The notes: generated by a model from the letters alone, not told the origin. DNA of 64,000 nucleotides from Streptomyces monomycini (GCF_022271435.1 NZ_JAFIQY010000004.1:62001-126000); one strand, 5' to 3'; positions 1-8,661 are shown, numbered from the stretch's first letter. Made by a program: numbers and translations.

Positions 1-274
1 CTCCGCTGGTGGCCGCCGCCTGCGCCGTGACCACGGGGTGCAGCCGCATGACGGGGCAGGTCACCGCGGTCTCCACGGGCAGCGAGGTGACCTGGGACAG
101 TGCCCCGATCACCGACCAGACGAAGGGGCTCTGGCCCTGGGCGTCGTTCCACGGGTGGAAGTGGTCGGAGATCCACAGTCTGGTGAAGCCGGCCTGCTCC
201 GCCATGCGGGCCTGTTCGACCAGTTCCGCCGGGCTGTGCTCCTCGCAGGAGAGGAAGTATCCGTAGTCGGTCAT
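1..274 (-). CDS. F420-dependent LLM-class oxidoreductase, G6PDH-like family (partial)
   Basis: The first 91 codons of a leftward gene are in the window; the rest lies beyond base 1. The protein opens MTDYGYFLSCEEHSP and continues with WISDHFHPWNDAQGQSPF and TAVTCPVMRLHP. These are hallmarks of the actinobacterial F420-dependent oxidoreductases related to F420 glucose-6-phosphate dehydrogenase, luciferase-like TIM-barrel enzymes that bind the deazaflavin F420. The ATG at 274 has a GGAGC ribosome site a few bases upstream. A sigma-B-like promoter candidate lies upstream (356-379), divergent from the alcohol dehydrogenase. The substrate cannot be told from this fragment. Confidence 0.88.
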   Translation of the reverse strand, partial: MTDYGYFLSCEEHSPAELVEQARMAEQAGFTRLWISDHFHPWNDAQGQSPFVWSVIGALSQVTSLPVETAVTCPVMRLHPVVTAQAAATSG

Positions 275-355
275 CGGGGCTCCGTGCGGTCTCGACGGCC
301 CGCGGAGGGCCGGGGTGGGTGGCTGGTGGATCGCCCCCGTGGGTGCTGCGCCGGG

Positions 356-379
356 TAACCCTTTCGCGGCCGGGAAAAC
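356..379 (-). promoter_or_regulatory. sigma-B-like promoter candidate for the F420 oxidoreductase
   Basis: Read on the minus strand this is GTTT, a 14-base spacer, then GGGTTA. It resembles the GNNT-N14-16-GGGTAC/T element of Streptomyces sigma-B-type stress sigma factors, with one deviation in the -10. It sits 82 bases before the ATG at 274. A related motif faces the other way at 477-501. Confidence 0.4.
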
Positions 380-421
380 CCGCGCCGGGGCCGCCGGGGA
401 CGTGCCAGTGCCGTAGCGCTG

Positions 422-472
422 CCGTACGCGGGCGGTACGCCGGTGGTGCATCGGCGTACCGCCCGCGTACGG
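422..472. repeat. perfect 21-bp inverted repeat with 9-base loop
   Basis: The arms 422-442 and 452-472 are exact reverse complements, separated by 443-451 (GTGGTGCAT). The element lies in the 324-base gap between two divergently transcribed genes, so it does not follow a gene end as a terminator would. It could be an operator, a transcription insulator, or a structure in a leader RNA. Apart from this, the promoter motifs and a second small inverted repeat, I see nothing else in 275-598. Confidence 0.85.
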
Positions 473-476
473 AAAC

Positions 477-501
477 GATTCGGCTCGGGTGATCCGGGTA
501 C
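477..501 (+). promoter_or_regulatory. sigma-B-like promoter for the alcohol dehydrogenase operon
   Basis: GATT, 15 bases, GGGTAC matches the Streptomyces sigma-B consensus GNNT-N14-16-GGGTAC/T. It lies about 98 bases before the alcohol dehydrogenase start. The same core, GATT-N15-GGGTACTGGAG, recurs before the DUF2795 gene at 49023-49047. Confidence 0.55.
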
Positions 502-524
502 TGGAGCTGCCACGACAAGGAACA

Positions 525-545
525 CCGCTTTAGACTTGAAAGCGG
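525..545 (+). repeat. 7-bp inverted repeat in the leader of the alcohol dehydrogenase gene
   Basis: CCGCTTT and AAAGCGG are separated by 7 bases, and CTTTT follows at 546-550. If transcription starts at the 477-501 promoter, this lies in the 5' leader. It could form a weak attenuator-like hairpin or act as a protein-binding site. Confidence 0.4.
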
Positions 546-598
546 CTTTTGGGTGGATGGGAACGGTGCTTCCGGCCGCCAGAACTAGGAGATCCGCG

Positions 599-1789
599 AT
601 GCGAGCGAACGTCTGGCACGGCAAGCGTGACGTCCGCGTGGAGAACGTCCCCGACCCGCAGATCAAGAAGCCGACCGACGCGGTCATCAAGGTCACGTCC
701 AGCGGCCTGTGCGGATCGGACCTGCATCTGTACGAGGTCCTCACGCCGTTCATGACACCCGGCGACATCCTGGGGCACGAGCCGATGGGCATCGTGGAGG
801 AGGTCGGCCCGGAGGTCACGAACCTCAGTCCCGGCGACCGGGTGGTGATCCCCTTCCAGATCGCCTGCGGCTCCTGCCGGATGTGCGCCGACGGCCTGCA
901 GACGCAGTGCGAGACCACGCAGGTACGCGAGCACGGCTCGGGCGCCGCGTTGTTCGGGTACACCAAGCTTTACGGTTCGGTGCCGGGCGCGCAGGCCGAG
1001 TTCCTGCGGGTGCCGCAGGCCCAGTACGGGCCGATCAAGGTGCCGCACGGCCCCGCCGACGACCGCTTCGTCTACCTGTCGGACGTACTGCCCACCGCCT
1101 GGCAGGCGGTGCGGTACGCCGGCGTCGCCAAGGGCAGCAGCGTCGCCGTCCTCGGGCTGGGGCCGATCGGCGCGATGGCCTGCCGGATCGCCCGGCACCT
1201 CGGGGCCGAGCAGGTGATCGGAGTCGACCATGTGCCGGAACGGCTGGCGCGGGCGCGCCGCGACGGGGTGACCGTCTTCGACCTGGACGCCTTCGACGGC
1301 GAGGACGGGCTGCTGGAGGCCGTCAAGGACGTCACCGACGGCCGCGGCCCGGACGCCGTGGTCGACGCGGTGGGCACCGAGGCGCACGGCAGCCCCGCCG
1401 GAAAGCTGGCGCAGCAGGCCGCCGGGCTGATGCCGTCCCGCTGGGCCGAGAAGCTGATGAGCAAGGCGGGGGTGGACCGGCTGGGCGCCCTGCACCTGGC
1501 GATCTCGATGGCGCGGCGCGGCGGCACGATCTCGATCAGCGGTGTGTACGGCGGGATGAGCGACCCGATGCCCATGCTGGTCATGTTCGACAAGCAGCTC
1601 ACGTTCCGGATGGGCCAGGCCAACGTGCGGCGCTGGGCGGACGACATCCTTCCGCTGCTGACCGACGAGGACCCGCTCGGCGTGGACGACTTCGCCACGC
1701 ACCGGCTGCCGCTGGACCGTGCGCCCGAGGCGTACGAGATGTTCCAGAAGAAGACGGACGGCGCGATCAAGGTGCTGTTCACCCCGTGA
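599..1789 (+). CDS. zinc-dependent alcohol dehydrogenase, formaldehyde-dehydrogenase-like
   Basis: A 396-aa medium-chain dehydrogenase that oxidises an alcohol (possibly an aldehyde adduct) with NAD(P). Catalytic-zinc residues are visible at C38 and the GHE motif around H60/E61. Four cysteines for a structural zinc lie at about C90, C93, C96 and C104. A Rossmann motif GLGPIG follows near residue 185. The start was chosen because the ATG at 599 has an AGGAG ribosome site, although the frame is open further upstream. The inserted stretch near residues 110-150 resembles the long formaldehyde dehydrogenase subgroup. It is first in a rightward series of redox genes behind a sigma-B-like promoter. 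The substrate is not determined. Confidence 0.9.
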   Translation: MRANVWHGKRDVRVENVPDPQIKKPTDAVIKVTSSGLCGSDLHLYEVLTPFMTPGDILGHEPMGIVEEVGPEVTNLSPGDRVVIPFQIACGSCRMCADGLQTQCETTQVREHGSGAALFGYTKLYGSVPGAQAEFLRVPQAQYGPIKVPHGPADDRFVYLSDVLPTAWQAVRYAGVAKGSSVAVLGLGPIGAMACRIARHLGAEQVIGVDHVPERLARARRDGVTVFDLDAFDGEDGLLEAVKDVTDGRGPDAVVDAVGTEAHGSPAGKLAQQAAGLMPSRWAEKLMSKAGVDRLGALHLAISMARRGGTISISGVYGGMSDPMPMLVMFDKQLTFRMGQANVRRWADDILPLLTDEDPLGVDDFATHRLPLDRAPEAYEMFQKKTDGAIKVLFTP

Positions 1790-1844
1790 CGGGGCGGCAC
1801 CTGACACGTCCGCGTACTCACGGGGCGAGGTGAAAGGACCGGTC

Positions 1845-2843
1845 ATGCCGCATTTCGCTGCCGCACCGCCGATCGCGGGGCTGACGGCCCTGGTGACGGG
1901 CGGATCGCGCGGCCTGGGCCTGCTGATGGCGCGTCGGCTCGTGGCGCGTGGCTGCCGGGTGACGATCCTGGCGCGCGACGGGAAGGAGCTGGCGGAGGCC
2001 GCCCGGTCGCTGTCCCGTCCCGGCGGGCCGCCGGTCGGTACGGCGGTCTGCGACGTCCGCGACCGGGCGGCGGTCGAGGCCGTCGTCGAGGACGTGGCGG
2101 CGCGGGAGGGCGGGCTGGACATCGTCATCGGCAACGCCGGGGTCATCCAGGTGGGGCCGTCCGCGTCCGTGGGCCACGAGGCGTTCCACGACGCCATGCA
2201 GACGATCTTCGACGGGGCGCTCAACACGTCCCTGGCCGCCCTCCCCCATCTGCGCCGCAGTCCGGCCGGCGGGCGGCTGGCGCTGATCGGTTCGGTCGGT
2301 GGCCTGCTGGCCGTACCGCATCTGCTGCCGTACTCCTGCGCCAAGTTCGCGGTCGCCGCGCTGGCCGAGGGGCTGCACGCGGAGGAGAGCGGGTACGGGG
2401 TGTCGGTGACGGCGGTGCATCCGGGGCTGATGCGGACCGGTTCGCATCTGCACGCGCAGTTCGGGGGCGACGCCCCTCGGGAGTACGCCTGGTTCTCGGC
2501 GCTGGCGGGCACGCCCGTCCTGTCGATGAACGCCGCGCGCGCCGCCGAGCGCATCGTCTCCGGCGTACAGCGCCGCCGCCCCCGTGTGGTCCTGACCCCG
2601 GCCGCCCACCTGGCCGCGAAGGCGCACGGCCTGGCGCCCGTCACCACCACCCGCCTGTCGTCGGTCCTGGCGAGAGTCCTGCCGCGGGACGCGGTGGGCG
2701 CACCGGGCGTGACCGAGGGCATCGCGGTGGAGAACGGCGGCCAGGCCCCCGCCTCGCGGCTGCGCAAGGTGTTCAGCGCCCTCAACGACCGGGCCGCCGG
2801 GCGGTTGAACCAGTACGGGCGGGCGGCGCCGCCCGCCCGCTGA
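1845..2843 (+). CDS. short-chain dehydrogenase/reductase (SDR)
   Basis: A 332-aa classical SDR with the cofactor motif TGGSRGLG at about residues 18-25, NAG in the middle, and a catalytic Ser near 150 with Y163-x3-K167. The C-terminal extension of roughly 80 residues beyond the core is common in actinobacterial SDRs of unknown substrate. The ATG at 1845 follows a GAAAGGA ribosome site. It begins 55 bases after the alcohol dehydrogenase and is probably co-transcribed. The physiological substrate is unknown. Confidence 0.9.
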   Translation: MPHFAAAPPIAGLTALVTGGSRGLGLLMARRLVARGCRVTILARDGKELAEAARSLSRPGGPPVGTAVCDVRDRAAVEAVVEDVAAREGGLDIVIGNAGVIQVGPSASVGHEAFHDAMQTIFDGALNTSLAALPHLRRSPAGGRLALIGSVGGLLAVPHLLPYSCAKFAVAALAEGLHAEESGYGVSVTAVHPGLMRTGSHLHAQFGGDAPREYAWFSALAGTPVLSMNAARAAERIVSGVQRRRPRVVLTPAAHLAAKAHGLAPVTTTRLSSVLARVLPRDAVGAPGVTEGIAVENGGQAPASRLRKVFSALNDRAAGRLNQYGRAAPPAR

Positions 2844-2941
2844 CCGGCGGTCCGGCCCGGCGCACCGGGGGCCGGGCCCCGGCGACAAGGCACCACGGCC
2901 GGATCCGTACGTGACCGGCCCACGCGGAAGGATGGACACGG

Positions 2942-3619
2942 GTGAGCCCACGCGGAGCCGCACTCTTCGACGTCGACGGAACGCTGGTCGACAGCACCTA
3001 TCTGCACGCCGTCACCTGGTGGGAGGCGTTCCGGCAGTCCGGGCACCGGGTGCCCATGGCGGAGATCCACCGGACCATCGGCATGGGGTCCGACCACCTG
3101 ATCGGCCGGCTGCTCGGCGAGGACCGGGACAGCGACGAGGACGAGACGATCCGGACGGCGCACGGCACGCTCTTCGCCCAGTACTGGGAGCGGCTGGCCC
3201 CGCTCGACGGCGCCGCCGAGCTGCTGCGGGCGTGCGCGAAGCGCGGCTGGACGGTGGTGCTGGCCAGTTCGGCGCACGGCCCCGAGCTGGAGGCGATGCG
3301 CCGGGCGCTGGACGCGGAGGACGCCATCACCGCGGTCACCGGCTCCGACGACGTGTCGGCGAGCAAACCGGCCCCCGACCTGGTGCAGAGCGCCCTGGAA
3401 CAGAGCGGCGTGGCCGCGGACTCCGCCGTGTTCATCGGTGACACCGTCTGGGACGTACAGGCCAGCCGCCGCGCCGGTGTGCCGTGTCTGGCGGTGCTCA
3501 GCGGCGGCTTTCCGGAGCGTGACCTGCGGGAGGCGGGCGCGCACGAGGTGTACGAGGGTCCGACGGACCTGGTCGAGCGGCTGGACAGCAGCCTGCTCGT
3601 GGCGCCGGGAAGGCGATGA
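2942..3619 (+). CDS. HAD-superfamily hydrolase (phosphoglycolate-phosphatase-like)
   Basis: A 225-aa haloacid dehalogenase-type phosphatase. Motif I DVDGT is at about residues 10-14 with nucleophile D10, a helical cap follows, motif II is within VVLASSA, and motif III/IV is SKPAPD followed by FIGDTVWD. It starts with GTG at 2942. Its stop overlaps the next start as ATGA (3616-3619), so it is translationally coupled to the FAD/Fe-S dehydrogenase. Family members dephosphorylate small sugar or acid phosphates; the particular substrate here is not evident. Confidence 0.88.
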   Translation: MSPRGAALFDVDGTLVDSTYLHAVTWWEAFRQSGHRVPMAEIHRTIGMGSDHLIGRLLGEDRDSDEDETIRTAHGTLFAQYWERLAPLDGAAELLRACAKRGWTVVLASSAHGPELEAMRRALDAEDAITAVTGSDDVSASKPAPDLVQSALEQSGVAADSAVFIGDTVWDVQASRRAGVPCLAVLSGGFPERDLREAGAHEVYEGPTDLVERLDSSLLVAPGRR

Positions 3620-6600
3620 CGGCGGGGCCGGTCCGCGACGGGGACCGCCCCGCACCGTGGCCGGAGGAGCGCACCGCCGCGCTGGAGGCGGCGCTCCGCG
3701 CCCGCGTGGACGGCGAGGTGCGGTTCGACGCGGGCAGCCGGGGCGCGTACGCCACCGACGGGTCGAACTACCGGCAGGTGCCGATCGGCGTGGTGGTGCC
3801 GCGGACGACCGGCGCGGGCGCGGAAGCCGTCGCGGTGTGCGCGGAGTTCGGCGCGCCGGTGCTGTCGCGGGGCGGGGGTACGAGCCTGGGCGGCCAGTGC
3901 ACCAACACCGCCGTGATCATCGACTGGACCAAGTACTGCGACGCGCTGCTGTCCGTGGACCCCGGCGCCCGTACGTGCGTGGTGGAGCCCGGCATCGTGC
4001 TGGACGAGCTGAACCGGCAGCTGGCGCCGCACGGGCTGAAGTTCGGGCCCAAGCCGTCGACGCACAGCCACTGTGCGCTGGGCGGCATGATCGGCAACAA
4101 CTCGTGCGGCGCGTCCGCGCAGGCGTACGGCAAGACGGCGGACAACGTACGGCGGCTGGAGATCCTGACGTACGACGGGCTGCGCTGCTGGGTGGGTCCG
4201 ACGTCCGAGGACGCATACAAGGAGGCGGTCGCCGGGGGCGGTCGCAAGGGGCAGCTCTACGAGGGGCTGCGGAGCATCGCCACGCGCTACATGGCCGACG
4301 TCCGCCGCGACTTCCCGGACATCCCCCGGCGGGTCTCCGGCTACAACCTGGACGCGCTGCTGCCGGAGCACGGCTTCAACTTGGCCCGCGCGCTGGTGGG
4401 CAGCGAAGGCACGCTGGTCACCGTGTTGCGCGCGGAGCTGGAGCTGGTCCCCGTACTGCCTTACGAGGCGATGCTGGTCCTCGGCTACCCGGACATCTGC
4501 ACGGCCGCCGACGACGTACCGCACCTCCTCCAGCACGGCGACCCGACACAGCTGGAGGCCATAGACGGCCGGATGGCGCAGCTGATGCGGGAGGAAGGCG
4601 CCTACCTGGACTCGCTGGAGAACTTCCCTGAGGGCGACAGCTGGCTGCTGTTGCAGTTCAGCGGTGACAGCCGGGAGGAGGTGGACTCCCAGTGCCAGGC
4701 ACTGCTCGACGGTATCAGCCGGTCCCAGGACGACGCGTCGGTGGCCTTCTCCGACGATCCGGGGCGGGAGCAGAAGATGCTCAAGGCGCGGGAGGCAGGG
4801 CTCGGCGTGACCGCCAGGCCGCCGGACGACCGGGAGACCTGGGAAGGCTGGGAGGACTCCGCGGTGCCGCCGGACCGGCTCGGCGACTACCTGCGGGACC
4901 TGGGTGACCTGTTCCACGAGTTCGGCTACGACCACGCGGCGCTGTACGGGCACTTCGGGCAGGGCTGTGTGCACACCCGCATCCCGTTCGACCTCAAGAG
5001 CGCCGAGGGCGTCGCGGACTTCCGCGCGTTCCTCTTCCGCGCCGCCGACCTGGTCGCCTCGTACGGCGGGTCGCTGTCCGGCGAGCACGGTGACGGGCAG
5101 GCCCGCGGGGAGCTGCTGCCGCGGATGTTCGGCGAGCGGCTGATGACGGCGTTCGCGGAGCTCAAGGGGCTGTTCGACCCGGACGACCGGATGAACCCCG
5201 ACAAGGTCGTGCACCCGGCCGGAGTCGACGAGCACCTGCGCCTGGGCGCCGGGTGGCGGCCGCGGAGCCCGGACACCCGCTTCGCCTACCCGGATGACGA
5301 CCACAGCTTCACCCAGGCCGTGATGCGCTGTGTCGGCGTCGGCAACTGCCGTACGCACGAGGGCGGCGTGATGTGCCCCTCGTACCGGGCGACGGGCGAG
5401 GAGGAGCACTCCACGCGCGGCCGGGCCCGGCTGCTGTTCGAGATGCTGGGCGGGCACGCGGACTCCCCGGTCACCGACGGCTGGCGCTCCACGGAGGTAC
5501 GGGACGCGCTGGACCTCTGTCTGGCGTGCAAGGGCTGCAAGTCGGACTGCCCGGTCGGTGTCGACATGGCGACGTACAAGGCGGAGTTCCTCTCCCACCA
5601 CTACGCGGGGCGGCTGCGGCCCGCCGCGCACTACTCGATGGGCTGGCTGCCGCTGTGGGCCCGGCTCTCCCGGCTCGCTCCCGGGCTGGTCAACGCCGCG
5701 CTGAACGCGCCGGGACTGGCCCGGCTCGGCAAGCGCCTGGCCGGGGTGGCCGCCGAGCGGGACGCGCCGGTCTTCGCGAGCGAATCGTTTGTGCAGTGGT
5801 GGCGGGCGCGCGGCACCCCCGAGCCGGACCCGGCGGACCCGCGGACGGTCGTGCTGTGGCCCGACACGTTCAGTACGTACTTCCATCCGGGCGTCGCGAA
5901 GGCGGCGGTGCGGGTGCTGGAGGACGCCGGGTTCCGGGTCGCCGTGCCGGAGCGGGCGGTGTGCTGCGGGCTGACATGGATCTCCACCGGCCAGCTGGAC
6001 ACCGCCGGACGGGTGCTGCGGCGGACCCTGGACGTGCTGCGGCCGTGGATCGAGGCCGGCACCCCCGTCATCGGGCTGGAGCCGTCCTGCACCGCCGTCT
6101 TCCGCGCCGACGCGCCCGAGCTGATGCCGGACGACGAGGACGTACAGCGGCTGGCGCGGCAGTTCCGTACCTTCTCCGAGCAGCTGGTCAACCATGCCCC
6201 CGAGGGCTGGCGGCCACCGTCGCTGGGCCGGTCGGCGACCGTGCAGACGCACTGTCACCAGCACGCGGTGCTGGCGTTCGACGCCGACCGGGAGCTGATG
6301 CGCAGGGCCGGGGTGGCCGCCGACGTGCTGGACGCCGGGTGCTGCGGGCTCGCCGGGAACTTCGGTTTCGAGCGCGGGCACCACGGGCTGTCGACGGCCA
6401 TCGCGGAGCAGGGTGTGCTGCCTGCCGTACGGGACACGCCGCCCGGCTCGCTCGTACTGGCCGACGGCTTCAGCTGCCGTACGCAGATCGAACAGGGCGG
6501 CACCGGGCGGCAGCCCGTGCACCTGGCCGAGGCGCTGGCCCTGGCGCTCGACCGGCGGCTGCCCGCCGACCGTCCGGAGCGGACCGCCGACCGCCCGGTG

Positions 6601-6708
6601 CCGCCCGCGGCCGGCACCGGCCGCCTGCTGACCGCCGCCGCGGCCGCGGCCACCGGCAGCGCGCTGGCCGCCGTCACCCGTTTGCTGGTGCGCAGGCTGC
6701 GCCGCTGA
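3616..6708 (+). CDS. FAD-binding and Fe-S-binding oxidoreductase, D-lactate dehydrogenase-like
   Basis: A 1030-aa fusion. The N-terminal half (about 50-540) is a vanillyl-alcohol-oxidase-type FAD domain with RGGGTSLGGQC and GGMIGNNSCG. Two cysteine clusters follow: C573/C579/C588 and CLACKGCKSDCP at about 635-645, the latter a ferredoxin-like [4Fe-4S] motif. Two CCG-type domains (C783 region and C910 region), as in glycolate or heterodisulfide oxidoreductase Fe-S subunits, close the protein, followed by a hydrophobic Arg-rich tail that may touch the membrane. Such proteins oxidise D-lactate or other 2-hydroxyacids and pass electrons to quinone. The neighbouring pyruvate-oxidase-like gene fits a lactate-pyruvate-acetate route, which is inference. 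Confidence 0.88.
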   Translation: MTAGPVRDGDRPAPWPEERTAALEAALRARVDGEVRFDAGSRGAYATDGSNYRQVPIGVVVPRTTGAGAEAVAVCAEFGAPVLSRGGGTSLGGQCTNTAVIIDWTKYCDALLSVDPGARTCVVEPGIVLDELNRQLAPHGLKFGPKPSTHSHCALGGMIGNNSCGASAQAYGKTADNVRRLEILTYDGLRCWVGPTSEDAYKEAVAGGGRKGQLYEGLRSIATRYMADVRRDFPDIPRRVSGYNLDALLPEHGFNLARALVGSEGTLVTVLRAELELVPVLPYEAMLVLGYPDICTAADDVPHLLQHGDPTQLEAIDGRMAQLMREEGAYLDSLENFPEGDSWLLLQFSGDSREEVDSQCQALLDGISRSQDDASVAFSDDPGREQKMLKAREAGLGVTARPPDDRETWEGWEDSAVPPDRLGDYLRDLGDLFHEFGYDHAALYGHFGQGCVHTRIPFDLKSAEGVADFRAFLFRAADLVASYGGSLSGEHGDGQARGELLPRMFGERLMTAFAELKGLFDPDDRMNPDKVVHPAGVDEHLRLGAGWRPRSPDTRFAYPDDDHSFTQAVMRCVGVGNCRTHEGGVMCPSYRATGEEEHSTRGRARLLFEMLGGHADSPVTDGWRSTEVRDALDLCLACKGCKSDCPVGVDMATYKAEFLSHHYAGRLRPAAHYSMGWLPLWARLSRLAPGLVNAALNAPGLARLGKRLAGVAAERDAPVFASESFVQWWRARGTPEPDPADPRTVVLWPDTFSTYFHPGVAKAAVRVLEDAGFRVAVPERAVCCGLTWISTGQLDTAGRVLRRTLDVLRPWIEAGTPVIGLEPSCTAVFRADAPELMPDDEDVQRLARQFRTFSEQLVNHAPEGWRPPSLGRSATVQTHCHQHAVLAFDADRELMRRAGVAADVLDAGCCGLAGNFGFERGHHGLSTAIAEQGVLPAVRDTPPGSLVLADGFSCRTQIEQGGTGRQPVHLAEALALALDRRLPADRPERTADRPVPPAAGTGRLLTAAAAAATGSALAAVTRLLVRRLRR

Positions 6709-6731
6709 TCCCCGGGCCGGGAATCGTGCAA

Positions 6732-6759
6732 CCGTTTGAGGCAGGTACGTCCGTTTGAG
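6732..6759 (+). repeat. direct repeat CCGTTTGAG upstream of the ThDP enzyme gene
   Basis: The nonamer CCGTTTGAG occurs at 6732-6740 and 6751-6759, a 19-base period, roughly 100 bases before the ATG at 6856. The spacing puts both copies on nearly the same DNA face, as in an activator or repressor site. This is the only structure seen in the 147-base gap. Confidence 0.35.
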
Positions 6760-6855
6760 AACGGTCCGGTCAGCCGTGCATCCGTGGAGCCGGGGCGGGC
6801 ACACGGAACACCGGGCCGGCACCCGCCGTCGCGATTTGTGAGAGGAAAGAACCGC

Positions 6856-8661
6856 ATGACCACCAAAGTTTCCGACCACATCCTCCAGCGCCTGCGCGAA
6901 TGGGACGTCGACCATGTCTTCTCCTACGCGGGAGACGGCATCAACGGCCTCCTCGCGGCCTGGGGGCGGGCGGACAACCAGCCGAAGTTCGTGCAGGCCC
7001 GGCACGAGGAGATGGCCGCGTTCGAGGCCGTCGGGTACGCCAAGTTCTCCGGCAAGGTGGGCGTGTGCGCGGCGACCTCGGGCCCCGGTGCGATCCACCT
7101 GCTGAACGGGCTCTACGACGCGAAGCTGGACCACGTCCCCGTGGTCGCCATCGTGGGCCAGACCGCGCGCAGCGCGATGGGCGGCTCCTACCAGCAGGAA
7201 GTCGACCTGATGGCCCTGTACAAGGACGTCGCGTCGGAATTCTGCGAGATGGTGACCGTCCCCGAGCAGTTGCCGAACGTCATCGACCGGGCGATGCGGA
7301 CCGCGTACGCCAAGCGGACCGTCACCGCGGTCATCATCCCCGGTGACGTGCAGGAGCTGGAGTACAGCGCGCCGACGCACGAGTTCAAGATGGTGCCGTC
7401 CAGCCTGGGCGTCTCGCAGTACGCGCCGGTGCCGGCCGACGAGGAGCTGCGGCGCGCCGCCGAGGTGCTGAACGCGGGCGAGAAGGTGGCGATCCTGGTC
7501 GGGCAGGGGGCCCGGGGCGCCCGCGAGCGGGTCGAGGAGATCGCCGAGCTGCTGGGCGCGGGCGTGGCCAAGGCGCTGCTCGGCAAGGACGCGCTGTCCG
7601 ACGAGCTGCCGTACGTGACCGGCGCCATCGGGCTGCTGGGCACCCGGCCCAGTTACGAGCTGATGCAGGACTGCGACACGCTGCTGGTCATCGGCTCCAG
7701 CTTCCCGTACTCGCAGTTCCTGCCCGAGTACGGGCAGGCCCGCGCCGTGCAGATCGACATCGACCCGTTCATGGTCGGCCTGCGCTACCCCTTCGAGGTC
7801 AACCTCGTCGGCGACGCGTCCAGGACGCTGGAACGGCTGACGCCGCTGCTCAAGCGCAAGAAGGCGCGCAAGTGGCGGGAGCAGATCGAGTCGAACGTCG
7901 AGCGCTGGTGGAAGGTCATGGAGCGGCGCGCCGCCGTGCAGGCCGACCCGGTCAACCCGGAGTACGTGGTGCACGCGCTCGACGCGCTGCTGCCCGACGA
8001 CGTGATCCTGGCCGCGGACTCCGGCTCGGCCGCCAACTGGTACGCGCGCCACCTGCGGCTGCGCGGCTCGATGCGCGGCTCGCTGTCCGGGACGCTGGCC
8101 ACCATGGGGCCGGGCGTGCCGTACGTCATCGGCGCCAAGTTCGCCCACCCGGAGCGGCCCGCGCTGGCCATCGTCGGTGACGGGGCGATGCAGATGAACG
8201 GCATGGCGGAGCTGATCACCGCGTCCAAGTACTGGCGGGAGTGGAGCGATCCGCGGCTGATCGTGGCCGTCCTGAACAACGAGGACCTCAACCAGGTGAC
8301 GTGGGAGATGCGGGCCATGTCCGGGGCCCCGCAGTTCGAGGAGTCGCAGCGCATCCCGGACGTGCCGTACGCCGACTTCGCGCGCTCCATCGGGCTCGGG
8401 GGCGTCCGGGTCGAACGGCCCGAGGAGGTGGAGGGCGCCTGGCGGCAGGCGCTCGCCGCCGACCGGCCGTTCGTCATCGACTTCCGTACCGACCCCAACG
8501 TGCCGCCGATCCCGCCGCACGCCACGCTGGACCAGATCGAGGCGGCGGCGAGCGCGATCCTCAAGGGCGACCCGGAGACGGCCGGGGTGCTCAAGCAGGG
8601 CGTCAAGGCGAAGATCCAGGAGTTCCTGCCGGGCAAGGGCCACGGGGACAGCGACAAGTGA
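6856..8661 (+). CDS. thiamine-diphosphate enzyme, pyruvate oxidase/acetolactate synthase-like
   Basis: A 601-aa ThDP-dependent protein of the pyruvate oxidase/acetolactate synthase superfamily. The activating glutamate is in RHEEMAAFEA (E51/E52), the central domain is FAD/nucleotide-type, and the ThDP motif runs from GDGAMQMNG (about 441) to NN at about 474-475. The family decarboxylates 2-oxo acids; homologues annotated as thiamine-pyrophosphate-requiring proteins resemble PoxB, the quinone-linked pyruvate dehydrogenase. The ATG at 6856 has a GAGAGGAAAG ribosome site. The partner 2-hydroxyacid dehydrogenase just upstream suggests that pyruvate is the substrate, without proof. Confidence 0.88.
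   Translation: MTTKVSDHILQRLREWDVDHVFSYAGDGINGLLAAWGRADNQPKFVQARHEEMAAFEAVGYAKFSGKVGVCAATSGPGAIHLLNGLYDAKLDHVPVVAIVGQTARSAMGGSYQQEVDLMALYKDVASEFCEMVTVPEQLPNVIDRAMRTAYAKRTVTAVIIPGDVQELEYSAPTHEFKMVPSSLGVSQYAPVPADEELRRAAEVLNAGEKVAILVGQGARGARERVEEIAELLGAGVAKALLGKDALSDELPYVTGAIGLLGTRPSYELMQDCDTLLVIGSSFPYSQFLPEYGQARAVQIDIDPFMVGLRYPFEVNLVGDASRTLERLTPLLKRKKARKWREQIESNVERWWKVMERRAAVQADPVNPEYVVHALDALLPDDVILAADSGSAANWYARHLRLRGSMRGSLSGTLATMGPGVPYVIGAKFAHPERPALAIVGDGAMQMNGMAELITASKYWREWSDPRLIVAVLNNEDLNQVTWEMRAMSGAPQFEESQRIPDVPYADFARSIGLGGVRVERPEEVEGAWRQALAADRPFVIDFRTDPNVPPIPPHATLDQIEAAASAILKGDPETAGVLKQGVKAKIQEFLPGKGHGDSDK

Noticed and set aside
6732..6759. GTTT motifs as sigma-B -35 elements for the ThDP enzyme gene
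   Set aside because: No GGGTA-like -10 follows at 14-16 bases from either copy.
2998..8643. A 1881-codon open frame on the minus strand (also 530-3655 and similar frames over 1000 codons)
   Set aside because: These are antisense to well-supported enzymes and arise from high third-position GC. The translations are Arg/His/Gly/Pro-rich without domains.
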